Assembly: GCF_000213575.1 (NCBI RefSeq)
Contig: NZ_GL892006.1
Location: 392,614-456,613, forward strand
DNA: 64,000 nt
Direction: 5' to 3'
DNA from: Dysgonomonas mossii DSM 22836
Lineage (GTDB): Bacteria > Bacteroidota > Bacteroidia > Bacteroidales > Dysgonomonadaceae
The translations under genes were made by a program, and so were the position numbers. How positions within the stretch are numbered: position 1 is the first letter of the stretch; each line of letters starts with the position of its first letter. Shown here piece after piece: positions 8,638-17,646 of the stretch. Below the pieces are notes generated by a model. The model was not told where the DNA came from. It did no database searches and saw nothing but the letters and a program-made list of their open reading frames with translations.

Positions 8638-10098
8638 ATGAAAATATTAACAGGCACTCAGATAAAAGAAGCGGATAGATATACAATCGAACATGAACCG
8701 ATAAGTTCTATCGACCTGATGGAAAGAGCTTCTAATACTATTGCTGAATGGATATGCAACAATATAAGTAAAGCCTCTCCCCTCTTATTCCTCATAGGAA
8801 AAGGAAATAACGGCGGCGATGGACTAGCTGTTGCCCGCATTTTGTTTCATGCAGGATATGACTGTTCGGTATATCTTCCGTTCGAGAAAGAGCAACTGAC
8901 GAGTGAATGTGCGGTCAACTTAGAACGACTCCCTTCTTATATTGAAAGGGTTACAGATATAAAACGAATTTCCAATAAACATATCCTTATAGATTCGCTT
9001 TTAGGAACAGGTGTAAAAGGTACTTTGAAAGAGCCTTTATTATCTATTATCAAAAAAGTTAACTCATTATCCAATGAGGTTATTTCTATCGATCTTCCAT
9101 CGGGTATGATGAGTGAATTCGGTAATACGGATCAGACGGTTATAAAAGCGGATATTACCCTTACCTTAGAGTTTCCCAAACTTGCTATGCTTTTGCCTGA
9201 AGCCGGAGAGTATTGCGGAGAAATAATTACCCTTCCAATTGGGCTTAACAGAGAATATATTGAGCACACCCCATCGCTATACCACTATATTACACTGGAC
9301 TATATACAAAGCATACGACTCAAACGAGAAAAATTCAGCCACAAAGGCACTTATGGTCATGCATTGCTTATTTGCGGATCGAAAGGAATGGCTGGTGCGG
9401 CCACCTTAGCTACAGGTGCGGCTCTACGTTCGGGATGCGGACTGGTGACCACACACATACCTTATAACGAGCGCTTTGCAATACAGGCAAACTACCCTTC
9501 GGCAATGATGAGCCTCGATGATGAAGATTACTTCTCTTCTGTACCCAAAGATTTATCTAAATATTCGGCAATAGGTATCGGCTGCGGACTTGGACAGGAA
9601 CACCAGACAGGTGAGGCATTCAAAGAACTACTGGCCGCCTCATACAAACAACCCTTTGTCATAGATGCTGATGCACTGAATATATTAGCAGACAATTACC
9701 ATATAAAGCAGCGAATCCCGGAAAACATTATTCTTACACCTCACCCGGGAGAGCTCAAGCGTTTGGTTGGAGAATGGCACAACGAGGAAGAAAAGATAAA
9801 CCTAGTGAAACGCTATGCAGCTGACATAAAATCGATCATTATCGTGAAAGGAGCACACACGATGATATGCTTACCCGATGGCAACTGCTATTTCAACTCT
9901 ACAGGAAACAGCGGCATGGCCAAAGGTGGTAGTGGTGACGTTCTCACAGGTTATATTACAGGATTATTGGCAAGAGGATACAGTAGTGCTCATGCTGCAA
10001 TACTGGGAGTATACGTACATGGACTTGCCGGAGATAAAGCTGCTGCCAGATGGGGGATTGAGAGTATGAATAGCAAGGATATTATCGACTTCCTTTAA
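8638..10098 (+). CDS. nnrD: Bifunctional NAD(P)H-hydrate epimerase / ADP-dependent dehydratase
   Basis: 486 residues, typical for the fused form (NnrE plus NnrD). It repairs hydrated NADH and NADPH. The N-terminal YjeF_N epimerase domain (about 1-210) has IGKGNNGGDGLAVARIL; the C-terminal ribokinase-like dehydratase (about 220-486) has HKGTYGHALLICGSKGMAGAA, VIDADALN, ILTPHPGEL, VKGAHT and the nucleotide loop GNSGMAKGGSGDVLTG. It follows the B3/B4 gene closely. The strand switches after it: a predicted small RNA on the minus strand ends 13 bp beyond its stop codon. Confidence 0.95.
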   Translation: MKILTGTQIKEADRYTIEHEPISSIDLMERASNTIAEWICNNISKASPLLFLIGKGNNGGDGLAVARILFHAGYDCSVYLPFEKEQLTSECAVNLERLPSYIERVTDIKRISNKHILIDSLLGTGVKGTLKEPLLSIIKKVNSLSNEVISIDLPSGMMSEFGNTDQTVIKADITLTLEFPKLAMLLPEAGEYCGEIITLPIGLNREYIEHTPSLYHYITLDYIQSIRLKREKFSHKGTYGHALLICGSKGMAGAATLATGAALRSGCGLVTTHIPYNERFAIQANYPSAMMSLDDEDYFSSVPKDLSKYSAIGIGCGLGQEHQTGEAFKELLAASYKQPFVIDADALNILADNYHIKQRIPENIILTPHPGELKRLVGEWHNEEEKINLVKRYAADIKSIIIVKGAHTMICLPDGNCYFNSTGNSGMAKGGSGDVLTGYITGLLARGYSSAHAAILGVYVHGLAGDKAAARWGIESMNSKDIIDFL

Positions 10099-10110
10099 CG
10101 AAGGAAACGG

Positions 10111-10249
10111 AAAAAAAGAAGCCCGCAAAATCACATCGCAGACTTCCTGTACCTTAACACAAACTTTACAAACTACACATTCTTATAACGATACGCAGAA
10201 TGAAAAAGTTCATGATTTCTAATTAATTAACAATATATCTATCTATTAT
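10111..10249 (-). ncRNA. Predicted small RNA, copy 1 of a repeated family
   Basis: No reading frame is present. On the minus strand a good promoter (10254-10286) is followed by about 140 nt, the conserved core GTAGTTTGTAAAGTTTGTG at about 10176-10158, then a hairpin (TCGCAG region 10136-10141 pairs with 10123-10128 when read as RNA CUGCGA/UUGCGG) and a T-run at 10117-10111. The core, the AATAGATA and GTTAATTAA stretches upstream, and the terminator layout recur at 27014-27165. Transcription is inferred, not shown. Confidence 0.6.
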
Positions 10250-10253
10250 TATT

Positions 10254-10286
10254 CAAAAATAGAAGAAATATTGTACGCTTATCAAA
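10254..10286 (-). promoter_or_regulatory. Promoter of the predicted small RNA
   Basis: Minus strand: TTTG at 10286-10283, 21 nt, then TATTTTTG at 10261-10254. Both boxes and the spacing fit the Bacteroidetes housekeeping promoter. Confidence 0.65.
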
Positions 10287-10450
10287 AGTTAATCCACACC
10301 AACGAAATAGAATAAATCTATATACGATAGACGCACCCAGAATTAGACATAAACAACTAATAATAAACAATATAAAAGACAATCGAAACAATCTACAACA
10401 AATTAGCCGAATAAAATTAGTTGCAAGTGCAATTGTTTCAATAATATTTA

Positions 10451-10458
10451 TATCTTTG
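10451..10458 (+). promoter_or_regulatory. -7 box of the sigma-factor gene
   Basis: TATCTTTG fits TAnnTTTG and lies 66 bp before the ATG of the sigma-factor gene. No convincing -33 TTTG is found at the usual distance, so the promoter may be weak or activator-dependent. Confidence 0.45.
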
Positions 10459-10524
10459 TTATACCAACCACAAAATTATTACTTACGCACGATAATAGCT
10501 CCTCATAATTAAAAGATTAAGATT

Positions 10525-11034
10525 ATGGAAGCTAAAAAACAAGCATTAGAAAAGAGTTTGATAAGTCTACAAAGCAACATGCTAAGTTTTGCTTTTAGAT
10601 TAACGTCGGATAAAGAAGATGCGAAGGACCTTACGCAGGAAGCAACCCTTAAAGTATTAAGCAACTTTGATAAATATTACGACAATATCAACTTCAAAGG
10701 ATGGGTTTTTACCATTATGCACAACATCTTTGTGAATAATTACCGCCAGACCGTTCGTAACCAAACCATAGTTGATCAGACTGAGAATTTATATTGGATA
10801 AATCTTGCCCAGAATTCAGCATCGGATTCTCCTGAAGATGCTTATTCATACTTAGAAATATATAAGGTATTGAATACATTTAATGAAGAACATCGGATTC
10901 CTTTTACAATGCATCTATCCGGATATAAATATGAAGAAATAGCTAAAAAGATGAATCTTCCATTAGGCACAATAAAAAGTCGTATCTTTTTTGCGAGAAA
11001 AAGATTACAGGAATTACTGAAAGATTATGACTAA
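10525..11034 (+). CDS. ECF-like RNA polymerase sigma factor
   Basis: 169 residues. Region 2 is at about 10-80 (MLSFAFRLTSDKEDAKDLTQEATLKVLSNFDKY, then FKGWVFTIMHNIFVNNYR) and region 4 at about 110-165 (HRIPFTMHLSGYKYEEIAKKMNLPLGTIKSRIFFARKRLQELL). This is a group 4 (ECF) sigma factor. No anti-sigma factor or transmembrane sensor gene follows; a terminator lies 40 bp after the stop. It stands alone between a divergent small RNA and sucC, so its signal and targets cannot be read from context. Confidence 0.92.
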   Translation: MEAKKQALEKSLISLQSNMLSFAFRLTSDKEDAKDLTQEATLKVLSNFDKYYDNINFKGWVFTIMHNIFVNNYRQTVRNQTIVDQTENLYWINLAQNSASDSPEDAYSYLEIYKVLNTFNEEHRIPFTMHLSGYKYEEIAKKMNLPLGTIKSRIFFARKRLQELLKDYD

Positions 11035-11075
11035 AAACGATTTATTCATATATTGAATTAATATCAATATATATA

Positions 11076-11112
11076 ACAAGGACATATTTTGTATAAGAGA
11101 ATGTGTCCTTGT
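11076..11112 (+). terminator. Terminator after the sigma-factor gene
   Basis: ACAAGGACA at 11076-11084 pairs with TGTCCTTGT at 11104-11112, followed by TTTATTATT. Confidence 0.75.
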
Positions 11113-11300
11113 TTTATTATTACAATTATTCTTCAGTAAAAGCAGAGATATGTCTCTTAAATGTAGAAAAACAAACACTTATAAATATTATCTATAGTTC
11201 ATATCCCTATAAAAAGTAAAAAATATATACCATTTATCAAAACTTCCTGCTAATTTTAGATTTTGTAGTTTGTAGTAGTGACCACTAAAAAATTATACCA

Positions 11301-12437
11301 ATGAAGATACACGAATACCAAGCTAAAGAATTATTCTCATCTTACGGTATCCCTGTTAAAGAACAAATACTATGCTATGAGCCTGGAGAGGCTGCAGTTG
11401 CATACGAAGAGTTGGACACGGAATGCGTAGTAATAAAAGCACAAGTACTAACCGGAGGTCGCGGCAAAGCCGGAGGAGTAAAACTCGCAAAAAGCAAAGA
11501 AGAAGCCAAAGATCACGCAAAGAATATTCTTGGACTAACCATCAAAGGCTACCCCGTTACGAAAGTCATAGTAACTGAAGCCGTAGACATAGCGTCGGAA
11601 TATTATATGAGTTTTATAATAGACCGGAATACAAAGTCAGTCATACTAATGATGTGTGCCGAAGGTGGAGTAGATATTGAAGAAGTAGCAGAAAAGACTC
11701 CTGAGAAAATTTATAAATTTGCCATAGACCCGTTAATTGGGTTACCTGACTATCTCGCCCGCAAATTTGCCTTTGTCTTGTTTCAAGACCTAAATCAAGT
11801 AAATCAATTGGCTTCTATACTACAGAAGCTATATAAATTATTCATAGATAAAGATGCATCATTGGCTGAAATTAATCCGCTGGTTACCACCAAAGACGGA
11901 AAACTACTGGCTGTGGATGCAAAAATGACATTCGACGATAACGCCTTATATCGTCAGCCAGAAATACTGAGCCTTTTTGAGCCTACGGAAGACGAAAAAG
12001 TAGAAACAGCGGCGAAAGAGAAAGGATTCAGCTTTGTTCGACTCGATGGTGAAATTGGCTGCATGGTAAACGGTGCCGGACTAGCTATGGCTACAATGGA
12101 TATGATAAAACTATATGGCGGTGCCCCTGCAAACTTTCTTGATATTGGAGGAAGCTCCAACCCCAACAAAGTAATAGATGCCATGACTCTGTTACTAAAA
12201 GATCCGAAAGTAAAAGTTGTGTTGATTAATATATTTGGCGGTATAACTCGCTGTGACGATGTTGCGTCGGGGTTACTTTCTGCCTTTGAGCAACTAAAAA
12301 CTGATATTCCTGTTATTGTGCGCCTTACAGGCACAAATGAGAAAGAGGGAAGAGAGATGTTGCTCGGAACTCGATTTAAGGTTGCAGAAACAATGAGCGA
12401 AGCCACCCGAATGGCAGTGGCAGCCTCCAAAGAATAA
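11301..12437 (+). CDS. sucC: Succinyl-CoA ligase (ADP-forming) beta subunit
   Basis: 378 residues. The ATP-grasp subunit begins MKIHEYQAKELFSSYGIPV and has AQVLTGGRGKAGGVKLA (nucleotide lysine and glycine loop), EINPLV and DAKMTFDDNA for metal and nucleotide, and the C-terminal CoA-ligase domain with NGAGLAMATMD, FLDIGGSS and NIFGGITRCD. With SucD it interconverts succinyl-CoA and succinate. In a propionate-forming Bacteroidales cell the enzyme feeds succinyl-CoA to methylmalonyl-CoA mutase, whose genes are at 31-37 kb. sucD starts 46 bp downstream and is cotranscribed. Confidence 0.96.
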   Translation: MKIHEYQAKELFSSYGIPVKEQILCYEPGEAAVAYEELDTECVVIKAQVLTGGRGKAGGVKLAKSKEEAKDHAKNILGLTIKGYPVTKVIVTEAVDIASEYYMSFIIDRNTKSVILMMCAEGGVDIEEVAEKTPEKIYKFAIDPLIGLPDYLARKFAFVLFQDLNQVNQLASILQKLYKLFIDKDASLAEINPLVTTKDGKLLAVDAKMTFDDNALYRQPEILSLFEPTEDEKVETAAKEKGFSFVRLDGEIGCMVNGAGLAMATMDMIKLYGGAPANFLDIGGSSNPNKVIDAMTLLLKDPKVKVVLINIFGGITRCDDVASGLLSAFEQLKTDIPVIVRLTGTNEKEGREMLLGTRFKVAETMSEATRMAVAASKE

Positions 12438-12483
12438 GCTTATTGCTGATATTAAGTAATGATCAAAGCTAAAAAAGAAAACT

Positions 12484-13356
12484 ATGAGTATACTTATAAA
12501 TGAATCAACACGATTGATAGTACAAGGAATTACCGGTAGAGACGGTAGCTTCCATACAAAAAAAATGTTAGAATACGGGACTAAAGTTGTAGGAGGAACT
12601 ACTCCGGGAAAAGGAGGAACTGATATTCTTGGCGTTCCTGTATTTAACACTGTCGCTGATGCTGTAAAAGCAACACAAGCAAACACATCTATTATATTCG
12701 TTCCGGCACGCTTCGCAGCAGATGCTATTATGGAGGCAGCAGATGCAGGTATAGAACTGATTATTTGCATATCGGAAGGTGTTCCTACATTAGATGTAGT
12801 GAAAGCGCACCGCTTTGTGCAAATGAAGGGAGCTATACTTATTGGCCCTAATTGCCCCGGATTAATGTCTCCCGAAAAAAGCTTGGTGGGAATATTACCC
12901 GGACAAATATTCAAGAAAGGAAATATCGGAGTTATCAGCCGCAGCGGGACTCTAACCTACGAAGTTGTATATCACTTAACAGCAAACAGTATGGGGCAAT
13001 CTTCAGCAATAGGAATGGGAGGAGACCCTGTTGTAGGATTATACTTCCGTGAATTACTGGAGATGCTTCAAAACGATCCCGATACAGATGCCATTGTTAT
13101 GATTGGAGAAATTGGCGGGAACGCAGAAGAACAAGCCGCGGAGTATATAAAGAAACATGTAACAAAACCTGTAGTTGGCTTTATTGCCGGACAATCGGCT
13201 CCTCCGGGAAAACAAATGGGACATGCGGGAGCTATTATATCGAGCGGATCGGGTACTGCTGCCGAAAAAATTGCAGCATTAGAGGCTGCGGGCGTCCAAG
13301 TAGCGAAAGAGCCGTCGGAAATACCGGGTATATTAAAAGAAAAGTTGAAGAAGTAA
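12484..13356 (+). CDS. sucD: Succinyl-CoA ligase (ADP-forming) alpha subunit
   Basis: 290 residues, normal length. CoA-binding Rossmann domain at the N-terminus ([31 protein letters not shown]), [10 protein letters not shown] in the middle, and the phosphorylated catalytic His247 in [12 protein letters not shown], preceded by GEIGG. It partners SucC directly upstream. A strong 15-bp hairpin follows the stop and ends the unit. Confidence 0.97.
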   Translation: MSILINESTRLIVQGITGRDGSFHTKKMLEYGTKVVGGTTPGKGGTDILGVPVFNTVADAVKATQANTSIIFVPARFAADAIMEAADAGIELIICISEGVPTLDVVKAHRFVQMKGAILIGPNCPGLMSPEKSLVGILPGQIFKKGNIGVISRSGTLTYEVVYHLTANSMGQSSAIGMGGDPVVGLYFRELLEMLQNDPDTDAIVMIGEIGGNAEEQAAEYIKKHVTKPVVGFIAGQSAPPGKQMGHAGAIISSGSGTAAEKIAALEAAGVQVAKEPSEIPGILKEKLKK

Positions 13357-13376
13357 AGAAATCACAAGATAAAACA

Positions 13377-13408
13377 GAAAGAGGTTGCCAAGTTTGGCAA
13401 CCTCTTTC
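13377..13408. terminator. Bidirectional terminator between sucD and hsp20
   Basis: GAAAGAGGTTGCCAA at 13377-13391 pairs perfectly with 13394-13408 (outer part; the real loop must be wider than the 2-nt centre). It lies between two convergent genes, with A/T-rich flanks on both sides. Confidence 0.8.
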
Positions 13409-13434
13409 ATTAAAAACCCATCGATAAAACAAAG

Positions 13435-13872
13435 TTATTTAATTTCAATCTTTTTTACCTTATCCTCTAATGCCTTATTTAACTTCGGTAAAGTGATTTG
13501 CAATACTCCGTCTTTTTGTGAAGCTTCAATGCTTTCTGCATCAACGTTCTCAGGGATTGCAAAACTACGTGAGAATGAAGAGGCTCTGAACTCTTGACGT
13601 AAAACTTTTTCGTTTTCATCCTTTTCTTCACTCTGCGTTTCACTCTGAGCCGAAATTTTAAGAACACCCTTTTCTATCTCTATTCTTACATCCTCTTTCT
13701 TAAATCCGGGTATAGACAATTCAATATTGAATGATTTGTCATTTTCAGTAATATTTGTTGCCGGAAGATTTCCTTCAACAAAGCTGAATAAATCATCATT
13801 CAAATAATTGCTAAAGAATGTAGGGAAAAAGCTACCACTTCTGTCAAATTTTCTAATTAATTGATTTTTCAT
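13435..13872 (-). CDS. Small heat-shock protein (Hsp20/alpha-crystallin family)
   Basis: 145 residues. A cytoplasmic holdase chaperone. The N-terminus is short (MKNQLIRKFDRSGSFFPTFFSNYLNDDLF); the alpha-crystallin domain runs from about 35 to 135 with LPATNITENDKSFNIELSIPGFKKEDVRIEIEKGVLKISA and the closing LQITLPKLNK. It is a single gene convergent with sucD. Unusually for this phylum it has a full Shine-Dalgarno sequence 8 nt before the ATG. Confidence 0.95.
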   Translation of the reverse strand: MKNQLIRKFDRSGSFFPTFFSNYLNDDLFSFVEGNLPATNITENDKSFNIELSIPGFKKEDVRIEIEKGVLKISAQSETQSEEKDENEKVLRQEFRASSFSRSFAIPENVDAESIEASQKDGVLQITLPKLNKALEDKVKKIEIK

Positions 13873-13880
13873 TGCTGTAT

Positions 13881-13886
13881 CCTCCT
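13881..13886 (-). promoter_or_regulatory. Strong Shine-Dalgarno of hsp20
   Basis: AGGAGG on the minus strand, 8 nt before the ATG at 13872. Most genes in this window lack such a site. Confidence 0.7.
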
Positions 13887-14087
13887 TAATTTAATTAATC
13901 TTTATCTGTTATTACAGAATCTAATTTTATCTGTAAATACAAATGCAAAAAGCAGACCAAACTGCAATTATGTCACAAAAACAAATATAAAAACCAAACG
14001 AAAACAAATTAAAATATTAATAATCAAAACATAGACACAAAACAAACAAAAAATACAAAACAAGACATTATGTCACTAACAAGAAAA

Positions 14088-14112
14088 ACTTCTATATCCA
14101 ACATATAGAAGT
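14088..14112 (-). terminator. Terminator after rpsT
   Basis: ACTTCTATAT at 14088-14097 pairs with ATATAGAAGT at 14103-14112; on the minus strand it is followed by TTTTTC. The 310-bp gap that holds it (13873-14182) is otherwise very A-rich and shows no gene. Confidence 0.7.
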
Positions 14113-14182
14113 TTTTATAAATTAATAAAGGCTAAACTTATTAAAAGCCTAGCCTCTATCTATAATAGAATATTAGTATTAT

Positions 14183-14434
14183 TTACAGAGAATGAACGTG
14201 AGCAGCTAATTTTGACTTCAAGTTTCCTGCTTTATTCTTGTGAATTACATTCTTCTTTGCTAATCTGTCAAGCATAGAGCAAACTGAAGGATATTGCTTT
14301 TGAGCCTCTTCTTTATCAGTCAGTAAACGGAATTTACGAACTGCATTACGAGTTGTTCTAGCTACATATCTGTTTCTCAAGCGTCTTGTTTCTGCTTGTC
14401 TGATTCTTTTTTCTGCTGATTTATGATTTGCCAT
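14183..14434 (-). CDS. rpsT: 30S ribosomal protein S20
   Basis: 83 residues, basic, the usual length. [23 protein letters not shown] and the C-terminal [20 protein letters not shown] are characteristic. It binds 16S rRNA in the small subunit. A tRNA-Glu gene lies 40 bp upstream on the same strand behind a good promoter, and no other promoter is evident between them, so both may be read from one transcript. Confidence 0.97.
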   Translation of the reverse strand: MANHKSAEKRIRQAETRRLRNRYVARTTRNAVRKFRLLTDKEEAQKQYPSVCSMLDRLAKKNVIHKNKAGNLKSKLAAHVHSL

Positions 14435-14474
14435 ATCGACTAATCCTTATATTGTTATTTTATTTCTTATTAAG

Positions 14475-14546
14475 TAGCCCATAGGGGAGTCGAACCCCTC
14501 TTTCAAGAATGAAAATCTTGCGTCCTAACCGATAGACGAATGGGCC
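14475..14546 (-). tRNA. tRNA-Glu (anticodon TTC)
   Basis: 72 nt on the minus strand. The acceptor stem GGCCCAT pairs with ATGGGCT (first pair G-U), with discriminator A at 14475. The anticodon loop reads TTTTCAT with TTC at positions 34-36, and the T arm is GAGGGGTTCGACTCCCCT in part. CCA is not encoded. Confidence 0.95.
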
Positions 14547-14598
14547 ATCTTGTGGAGCTTCTCTGTTTTGCAGTATCATTCTCCCTTGATTGCGGATG

Positions 14599-14629
14599 CA
14601 AAGGTAAGGCATTTTTGGTTATGTGCAAA
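14599..14629 (-). promoter_or_regulatory. Promoter of tRNA-Glu and rpsT
   Basis: Minus strand: TTTG at 14629-14626, 19 nt, then TACCTTTG at 14606-14599, 52 nt before the tRNA. It is a full match to the Bacteroidetes consensus. Confidence 0.75.
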
Positions 14630-14764
14630 TATTTGCAGCTATTTTTTTCTAAAATATTTCACACAAAACGATAGACTCCTGATAGTCAACAATATTATTT
14701 AGCCAATAAATAGAGAAGAATATCCATTAACAAATAAAAACTTGTGAAGGTCTCCATATTCTCC

Positions 14765-14772
14765 TATTTTTG
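14765..14772 (+). promoter_or_regulatory. -7 box of the LytM peptidase gene
   Basis: TATTTTTG fits TAnnTTTG, with CTTG 20 nt upstream as a one-mismatch -33 box. The ATG is 21 nt downstream of the box. Confidence 0.55.
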
Positions 14773-14793
14773 TAATGAATTTATACAAAACAC

Positions 14794-16479
14794 ATGAAGA
14801 AAATTTTAATATTTTTATCCCTTATATATGCATTTAGCTCTGTAGCGCAGAATGCCTACAGGTCTCCGCTTGATATACCACTCATTCTCAGTGCCAATTT
14901 CGGAGAACTCAGACCAAACCATTTTCATTCCGGCATCGATCTTAAAACCGAAAGAGTGGTAAACAAGCCTGTGTATGCTATGGAAGACGGATATGTATCC
15001 CGTATCTCTGTTTCGGCATCGGGCTATGGACTTGCACTCTATATAGACTACCCTTCCACCGGACAAACAAGTGTATACGGACACCTCAATAAGTTTGCAC
15101 CCAAGATAGCAAAATATATAAAAGACAAACAGTATGAGCGTGAAAGCTTCCACATAGACATCGCATTAGGAAAAGAAGAAATGCCGGTAAAAAAAGGTGA
15201 ATTTGTTGCTTATAGTGGAAATACGGGATCTTCAGGAGGCCCACACGTACACTTTGAAATAAGAAACACTACGAATCAAATAGCTATCGACCCTTTGGAG
15301 TATTACAAAGATGCTATAACAGACACACAAGCACCTCAAATAAAAGGAATAGCGATATATCCTATAAATGAAAGAGGGGCAGTAGATTTTAGCCGCCACC
15401 CTTACCACAGAAATATTTCCATGCTAAAAAATGGAGCTTACGCCACATTAAAAGACACAGCAGAAGTATGGGGGAAGATTGGATTTGGAGTTTATGCGAA
15501 TGACAGAATGAATGGTACTTCAAATATATATGGCGTAAAAAAGGTCAGGCTGTTTTGTGACGACAAAGAAATATTTTCTTCTAATCTATCTCATGTGGAT
15601 TTCAAACAAACCCGGATGATTAATAGTATGACAGACTTCGATTTTTGGAGCCGGAGGAGAATTTTCTATCAAAAATCTTACATTGAACCGGGTAATAAAC
15701 TCCCTTTTTATAAATCGGTAAACAATGGTTATATTGATATAAAAGAAGAGCGAGTATACAATCTTCGCTACGAACTTGAAGATATGTATGGAAATCAAAC
15801 AAACTATTCGTTCAGCGTAAAAGGAAGAGAGCAAACGATCCCTCAGAAAAGAAATTGCACACAACGAATGACATGGAACGAGGAGAATAGCTATTCAACA
15901 GAATCATTCAGCATCAGCATTCCCAAAGAATATCTCTATAATGACCTGTGCTTTATGCTAAAAAAAATTCCATCAGCGAAACATCTTGCTGACTTATACA
16001 AAGTCAATGACACACATGTTCCTTTACATAATTATTGCAATATTACAATAAAATTAAAGAAAGACACCTTATCCAATAAATCTCAATATGGCATTGTACG
16101 CCTCAAGGGGAATAACGAAGTCTGGATAGGGGGAACATACAAAGATGGAAGAATCATTGGACGAATAAGAGAGCTTGGAAACACATACACCATTAATGCC
16201 GACACTAAAGCCCCTACAATCAATGCTATCCAACCCGAAAGATGGGCAAGACATGCTGCTATAAGAATCAAATTATCGGACAACCTCAGCGGGATAGCTT
16301 CATACAAAGGCACAATCAACGGCGCATTCGTATTGTTCGAAAACGATGTGAAATCTCCGATCTATTCTTATAAGCTCGATCCCTCGCGACTAAAAAAAGG
16401 ACAAATACAGAAATTAGTATTCACAGCAACAGATAAGTGCGGAAACACTTCAACATACCAGTATGAATTTAAATATTAG
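14794..16479 (+). CDS. Secreted M23 (LytM-type) metallopeptidase
   Basis: 561 residues. A signal peptide (about 1-18, KKILIFLSLIYAFSSVAQ) is followed by an M23 domain (about 25-175): HFHSGIDLKT gives the first zinc His and Asp, VYGHLNKF and GPHVHFEIRN the remaining His residues, so the active site looks complete. The remaining 380 residues include Ig-like stretches near the end (TKAPTINAIQPERW, KLSDNLSGIASYKGTINGAFV). It probably cuts peptide bridges of the cell wall in the periplasm. It is convergent with the aldolase gene, whose stop codon is only 10 bp away. Confidence 0.9.
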   Translation: MKKILIFLSLIYAFSSVAQNAYRSPLDIPLILSANFGELRPNHFHSGIDLKTERVVNKPVYAMEDGYVSRISVSASGYGLALYIDYPSTGQTSVYGHLNKFAPKIAKYIKDKQYERESFHIDIALGKEEMPVKKGEFVAYSGNTGSSGGPHVHFEIRNTTNQIAIDPLEYYKDAITDTQAPQIKGIAIYPINERGAVDFSRHPYHRNISMLKNGAYATLKDTAEVWGKIGFGVYANDRMNGTSNIYGVKKVRLFCDDKEIFSSNLSHVDFKQTRMINSMTDFDFWSRRRIFYQKSYIEPGNKLPFYKSVNNGYIDIKEERVYNLRYELEDMYGNQTNYSFSVKGREQTIPQKRNCTQRMTWNEENSYSTESFSISIPKEYLYNDLCFMLKKIPSAKHLADLYKVNDTHVPLHNYCNITIKLKKDTLSNKSQYGIVRLKGNNEVWIGGTYKDGRIIGRIRELGNTYTINADTKAPTINAIQPERWARHAAIRIKLSDNLSGIASYKGTINGAFVLFENDVKSPIYSYKLDPSRLKKGQIQKLVFTATDKCGNTSTYQYEFKY

Positions 16480-16489
16480 AAATCGTCAT

Positions 16490-17515
16490 TTATAACTTCT
16501 TCAGATCTTCGATAAACTCATCTATTATAATCTCCGGAGTAGCCCAAGATGTAATAAATCTCATTGCCGAATGATTATCATCAACAACACTCCATGTAAG
16601 AAAAGAATAGTCTTTTTGCAGACGACTTATCACTTCATTCGTTAATATTGGGAATATTTGGTTGGTATCAGAGTCTATCAGCATAGTATAGCCTAAGGAT
16701 TTGAATGCAAAAGCCATTTTCACAGCCATTCTGTTTGCATGCGCTGCCAAGTCAAAGATCAGGTTATTCCGGAGCAGTTGATCAAATTGCACCCCCATCA
16801 CCCTACCCTTTGCAGTAAGAGCGCCTCGCTGCTTGAGGTGAAATTTGAAATCTTTGTCTAACTCTGGGGTTGTTATAACAACCGCCTCTCCTAACAGTGC
16901 TCCACATTTTGTACCACCAATATAAAACACATCAGTAAAAGCTGCAATATCGACTAAAGTCATATCGTTAGATTCAGCAGCCAAAGCCATAGGCAAACGA
17001 GCTCCGTCCATAAACAAAATCAAATCGTTTTCTTTGCAGAAAGAATAAAGGTCAGATAACTCTTGCTTTGTATATATAGTTCCCAATTCGGTAGAATTAG
17101 ATATATAAACGGCTCTTGTACGAACAACATGATGTCCACGAAGCTTATTCAAGAAGGGTTTGATATCCTGCGGACGCAACTTTCCGTCGGCAGTTGGTGC
17201 TGCTTCTACTTTATGCCCGGTTGCCTCTATTGCTCCTGTTTCATTTACGTAAATATGCCCGGTTGTAGCAGCCACAACTGATTCAAAAGGACGCAGAATA
17301 GAAGATAAAACGACTAGGTTAGCCAAAGTTCCACCAGCTATCAGATGCACCCCCACATTCGGTTTGTGTGTTAATTCCGCAATCATCTTAGCTGCACGCT
17401 GCGTATATTCATCATCTCCATATCCCGATTGTTGTACGAGATTACTTTCCACGAGAGCTTCTAAAACAGAAGGATGGCAACCCTCAGAGTAATCATTAGC
17501 AAAACTATACTTCAT
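16490..17515 (-). CDS. ltaE: Low-specificity L-threonine aldolase
   Basis: 341 residues. A PLP enzyme that splits threonine and related beta-hydroxy amino acids to glycine and an aldehyde. It begins MKYSFANDYSEGCHPSVLEAL, has HLIAGGTLANLVVL for cofactor phosphate, LFMDGARLPMAL (Asp for the pyridine nitrogen) and Lys203 in YIGGTKCGALLGE as the Schiff-base residue. It is a single gene; the hairpin at 17613-17635 separates it from the gene upstream on the same strand. Confidence 0.9.
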   Translation of the reverse strand: MKYSFANDYSEGCHPSVLEALVESNLVQQSGYGDDEYTQRAAKMIAELTHKPNVGVHLIAGGTLANLVVLSSILRPFESVVAATTGHIYVNETGAIEATGHKVEAAPTADGKLRPQDIKPFLNKLRGHHVVRTRAVYISNSTELGTIYTKQELSDLYSFCKENDLILFMDGARLPMALAAESNDMTLVDIAAFTDVFYIGGTKCGALLGEAVVITTPELDKDFKFHLKQRGALTAKGRVMGVQFDQLLRNNLIFDLAAHANRMAVKMAFAFKSLGYTMLIDSDTNQIFPILTNEVISRLQKDYSFLTWSVVDDNHSAMRFITSWATPEIIIDEFIEDLKKL

Positions 17516-17612
17516 TTTATTTTTTTATTATTTTTCGGGTGTAAATTTAAGTATAAAGAGAGAATATTGATTAGAATATATAGAAGGAAATATAAGGTCC
17601 TTACAAATAAAA

Positions 17613-17635
17613 AAACATCCTAAATTAGGATGTTT
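17613..17635. terminator. Terminator hairpin
   Basis: AAACATCCTAA and its complement TTAGGATGTTT meet around a single central base, flanked by A- and T-runs. On the minus strand it follows the stop of the 136-aa gene. Confidence 0.7.
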
Positions 17636-17646
17636 ATAATTTATTT

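Noticed and set aside
11954-12914. Long minus-strand frames opposite sucC and sucD
   Set aside because: Frame shadows of strongly conserved genes; no family and no start signals.
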